DNA from: Gemmatimonadota bacterium
GTDB taxonomy: Bacteria; Gemmatimonadota; Gemmatimonadetes; Longimicrobiales; Gaopeijiaceae
Length of the DNA: 64,000 nucleotides
Reading direction: 5' to 3'
Assembly (NCBI GenBank): GCA_022825135.1
Contig: JAJDYN010000014.1
Location: 1 to 64,000 of the forward strand
A model generated the notes under the pieces. It did no database searches. It worked only from the letters and a program-made list of their open reading frames with translations, and was not told the DNA's origin. Shown piece by piece: positions 61,093-64,000 of this stretch. The translations under genes were made by a program, and so were the position numbers. Position 1 is the first letter of the stretch. Each line of letters opens with the position of its first letter.

Positions 61093-61382
61093 TGCCAGGC
61101 GGCCGCGCAGCGATCCAGAATCAGGTGCAGCCGGGAAGCGACGTCGGTTTCATCGACGGCGGCTTCGCAGGCATAGGTGAGAAACGCGTCCGCCGCGAGG
61201 AGCTGAAAGGCCGCGCGCCGGTCGAGTCGCTGCGACACCTCGGCGCGGTCGAGCGCGGCGATGCCGAGGTCGGCGAGGTCGGCGACCGAGTGGGAAACTT
61301 CAGCCTCGACCGCGAGCCACTCCTTCAACCCTTCCGGTACGGCCGGACGGCGGGCGTCGAGCCAGTCCCGGGGCGCGGTCAC
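61089..61382 (-). CDS. Small uncharacterised helical protein between alaS and cca
   Basis: This 97-residue protein of unknown family is mainly helical and Ala/Asp/Leu-rich, with no signal or membrane helix and Cys in TYACEAAVDE and LDRCAAAW. It overlaps both alaS and cca by ATGA junctions, so it is almost certainly translated. Its position between two tRNA-related genes may hint at a role in tRNA metabolism, but nothing in the sequence shows this. Confidence 0.7.
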   Translation of the reverse strand: MTAPRDWLDARRPAVPEGLKEWLAVEAEVSHSVADLADLGIAALDRAEVSQRLDRRAAFQLLAADAFLTYACEAAVDETDVASRLHLILDRCAAAWQ

Positions 61383-64000
61383 CGCGGGTTGCCGCGGCCG
61401 GAGAGCTCGCGCACGACCGCCTCGCCGGCCGCCAGCGCCTCGTCCAGCCGGCCGGGATCCGCGACACCTGCCTGGGCCATGTGCGGCCGTCCGCCGCCGC
61501 GCCCGCCCACCACGGCCGCCACCCCCCGCACCACCTCGTCCGCCTTGATCCCGCGACGGATGAGGGCGGCGCCGACGAAGCTGAACAGGGTCTGCTTCCC
61601 CCCGGGGAGTTCGGCGGCGACCACCGCCACTCCACTCGGCTCGGCGGCCAGGAACTCGTCGCCGTAGCTGCGCACCTCGTCAGCTCGGCGCGCCCGCATA
61701 CGCACCGCCCGGTAGGCCGCCCGAAAGGGATCTCCGTCTCCAAGCGTGAGTTCGCTGGCCACCACCACGGTTTCGCGCCCCCCTCCCGTCCTGCTCATCT
61801 CGTCAAGCAGCCGCTCGAGTTCCTTCTTCTCGTCGATGAGCTGGCGGATGCGCCGAGCCGCGTTGCGCGCCGGCGTCCTCAGGAGGCCGGATACCTCCTC
61901 GAGCTCCGCCTCGATCGACTGATAGTGCCTGAGCGCGCCCGGCCCGGTGACTGCCTCGATGCGGCGCACACCCGCCGCCACGCCGCCCTCGCTCACCACC
62001 TTGAAGAGCCCGACCTCGCCGGTGTGGCGCAGGTGGGTGCCGCCGCACAGCTCGGTGCCTACCCCGGGAATCGTGATCGTGCGCACACGGTCGCCGTACT
62101 TCTCGCCGAAGAGCGCCATCGCGCCCGCGGCGATCGCTTCGTCGTAGGTCGACTCCCCTACCTCGACGGGGTAGTCGCGCCATACCGCCTCGTTGACGAA
62201 GGACTCCACGCCCTCGATCTCCTCGGCCGCCATCGGCCCCGAGTGGGCGAAGTCGAAGCGGAGCCGGTCGGGTGCCACCAGCGACCCCTGCTGGGTCGCG
62301 TGCTCGCCCAGCACGGACCGGAGCGCCGCGTGCAGAAGGTGAGTCGCGGTATGGTTTCGCTCGGTGTCGTGCCGGACATCTTCGGGTACCTGGGCAAGCA
62401 CGGACAGCGGCCCCGAATCCAGAGGCGGCGGGTCCCCCTCCAGCGGTCCGATCAGTGCCGTTCGCCCCTCCACCCGTTCGACCCGCTCGACCGAGAGCCG
62501 CCATCCGTCGCCGGTGACCGTGCCCCGATCGGAGATCTGGCCGCCGGCCTCCACGTAGAACGGGTTCTCGCGCAGCTGCATGTGCCACGCTCCGGCGCCT
62601 TGCCCTTCGCGCACCGCGATCACCTCGGTGGACACGCCGCGCTGATCGTATCCGACGAAGGTCTGCTCGGCATCTTCGGTCAGGTGCTGCCAGGGGAGCG
62701 TGAGGCTGAGGTTTCCGGAAACGCCCGGCTCCCCGGACCTCGCAGAGCCACTCAGCTTCCCTCGACTCCGCTCCCGCTGCCTCTCCAGCGCCTTCTCGAA
62801 CCCCTCCACGTCCACCGAGTACCCCCGCTCCCGCGCCATCACCTGGGTGAGGTCGAGCGGAAAGCCGAAGGTGTCGTACAGGCGGAAGGCGTCCTCCCCC
62901 CCGATCGCGCCGCCCGGGGCCCGACCTCCCTCCGACACGATCGTCTCGAAGCGCTCCATCCCCCCTTCGATGGTGGTCAGGAAGCGCTCTTCCTCCCCCC
63001 GCGTTATCGCCCGGATGTGATCCGCCCGCTCGACCAGCCCGGGATACGCCTCGCCCATGGCCGAGATCACCGCGTCCACAACCTCGACGAGCGTGGGCTC
63101 GCGGCGCCCCAGCAGCCAGGCGTGCCGCACACCCCGCCGCAGGATCCGCCGCAGCACGTAGCCCCGCCCCTCGTTGGACGGATAGACTCCGTCACCGAGC
63201 AGGAAGGCCACGGCGCGGCTGTGGTCGGCGAGCACCCGGTAGCTCACCCCTTCCGGCGCCTCAGGATCGTACGCCTTCCCCATGACCTCGCCCGCGCGCT
63301 CCAGCAGCGGCCGGAAGAGATCGATGTGGTAGTTGGAGTCCACGCCCTGGAGCACCGTGGCCAGGCGCTCGAGCCCCGCCCCGGTGTCGATGGAGGGCGC
63401 CGGCAGCGGGTGCTGCGCACCCTCCTCGTCCCGGTTGAACTGCATGAACACGAGGTTCCACAACTCGAGGAACTCACCCCGCTCGCCCTTCTCCTCGAAC
63501 TCTTCGACCGGGAGGTCCACGCCCCGCTCCCCTTCCGGCCGCAGGTCGTAGTGCACCTCCGAGCACGGCCCGCAGGGTCCCGTGTCGGCCATCTGCCAGA
63601 AGTTGTCCTTGTCGCCCAGCCGGTAGATGCGCGAACGCGCGAGTCCCGCCACCTCATGCCACAGCTCGGCCGCCTCGTCGTCGGTGTAGTGCACCGTCGC
63701 GTACAACCGATCCGGATCCATGCCCAGTTCGACGGTCAGGAAGTCCCAGGCGTAGCGGATGGCCTCGCGCTTGAAATAGTCCCCGAACGAGAAGTTTCCG
63801 AGCATCTCGAAGAAGGTGTGGTGGCGCGCGGTGCGCCCCACCTCCTCCAGATCGTTGTGCTTCCCGCCGGCGCGGAGGCATTTCTGGGAGGTTACCGCGG
63901 TCCGGTGCGGCGCAGACTCCTCCCCAAGGAACACGCTCTTGAACTGGACCATGCCCGCGTTCGTGAACAGCAGGCTTGGATCGTTTCCGGGAACCAGCGA
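61379..64000 (-). CDS. alaS: Alanyl-tRNA synthetase (5' end beyond the window)
   Basis: AlaRS charges tRNA-Ala and edits mischarged Ser or Gly. About 873 residues lie inside the window; the frame continues to base 64000 with PGNDPSLLFTNAGMVQFK, so roughly the first 20-25 residues are missing. Visible are TSQKCLRAGGKHNDLEEVG, the editing-domain HTATHLLHAALR and CGGTHLRHTGEVG zinc motifs, and a C-Ala domain with GGGRPHMAQAG. The ATG at 63952 is internal and not the true start. Confidence 0.97.
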   Translation of the reverse strand, partial: SLVPGNDPSLLFTNAGMVQFKSVFLGEESAPHRTAVTSQKCLRAGGKHNDLEEVGRTARHHTFFEMLGNFSFGDYFKREAIRYAWDFLTVELGMDPDRLYATVHYTDDEAAELWHEVAGLARSRIYRLGDKDNFWQMADTGPCGPCSEVHYDLRPEGERGVDLPVEEFEEKGERGEFLELWNLVFMQFNRDEEGAQHPLPAPSIDTGAGLERLATVLQGVDSNYHIDLFRPLLERAGEVMGKAYDPEAPEGVSYRVLADHSRAVAFLLGDGVYPSNEGRGYVLRRILRRGVRHAWLLGRREPTLVEVVDAVISAMGEAYPGLVERADHIRAITRGEEERFLTTIEGGMERFETIVSEGGRAPGGAIGGEDAFRLYDTFGFPLDLTQVMARERGYSVDVEGFEKALERQRERSRGKLSGSARSGEPGVSGNLSLTLPWQHLTEDAEQTFVGYDQRGVSTEVIAVREGQGAGAWHMQLRENPFYVEAGGQISDRGTVTGDGWRLSVERVERVEGRTALIGPLEGDPPPLDSGPLSVLAQVPEDVRHDTERNHTATHLLHAALRSVLGEHATQQGSLVAPDRLRFDFAHSGPMAAEEIEGVESFVNEAVWRDYPVEVGESTYDEAIAAGAMALFGEKYGDRVRTITIPGVGTELCGGTHLRHTGEVGLFKVVSEGGVAAGVRRIEAVTGPGALRHYQSIEAELEEVSGLLRTPARNAARRIRQLIDEKKELERLLDEMSRTGGGRETVVVASELTLGDGDPFRAAYRAVRMRARRADEVRSYGDEFLAAEPSGVAVVAAELPGGKQTLFSFVGAALIRRGIKADEVVRGVAAVVGGRGGGRPHMAQAGVADPGRLDEALAAGEAVVRELSGRGNPR

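Overview
The window is 64 kb of a very GC-rich bacterial chromosome from a Gram-negative-type cell: there are signal peptides, lipoprotein signals and an outer-membrane beta-barrel. The gene mix suggests Gemmatimonadota or a close relative. It includes a bacterial HerA-NurA pair, dimeric GlyRS, a K+-dependent membrane pyrophosphatase, DUF819 and DUF2232 membrane proteins and an NSS transporter with a MetS-like mini-subunit. This placement is inference from gene content, not from a marker-gene tree. Clear sigma70-type promoters (TTGxxx, 16-17 bases, TAxxxT) can be read in front of several genes. Short 4-base overlaps (ATGA, GTGA) show that many genes are translationally coupled.

Region 1 (1-15.2 kb, minus strand) is housekeeping: an HNH nuclease, PriA, an M24 peptidase, a histone-deacetylase-like enzyme coupled to CarB, a 40-residue MetS-like membrane peptide overlapping carB, an HD protein, endonuclease III, two uncharacterised proteins (one a zincin), an NSS transporter and GlyRS.

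Region 2 (15.5-30.4 kb, both strands) is the accessory part: NfuA; a secreted protein that joins two Cache sensor domains to an outer-membrane beta-barrel; a lone Sfp-type phosphopantetheinyl transferase; exported acetamidase, M15-like and PQQ-barrel proteins; a zinc-ribbon membrane protein; a DUF819 transporter with a repeat-bearing leader; a probably leaderless AAA ATPase coupled to a Sel1 protein; and a broken DUF4143 gene.

Region 3 (30.4-64 kb) is entirely minus strand. From the promoter at about 46.16 kb, one almost gapless run reads a natural S6-S18 ribosomal protein fusion, DUF2232, L9, RsfS, a degenerate ParA-like membrane protein, SMC, DAHP synthase, HerA, SbcD (Mre11), SbcC (Rad50), VapB, VapC and NurA. 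The archaeal-style end-resection set HerA-Mre11-Rad50-NurA is therefore intact but interrupted by a toxin-antitoxin pair that carries its own perfect 21-bp operator. Upstream lie M20 peptidase, HppA, Pth, L25 and Prs (promoter visible), a GWxTD-like secreted protein that seems to start at ATC, tRNA-Gln (promoter visible), IspE, a flippase-like protein, PdxJ, HflX, RarA, the CCA enzyme, a small unknown protein and AlaRS, which runs off the right edge.

The observations most worth a second look are the HerA-SbcDC-VapBC-NurA operon, the S6-S18 fusion with a candidate S6:S18-binding leader, and the double-Cache outer-membrane barrel protein. No CRISPR array, rRNA, insertion sequence or prophage was seen.
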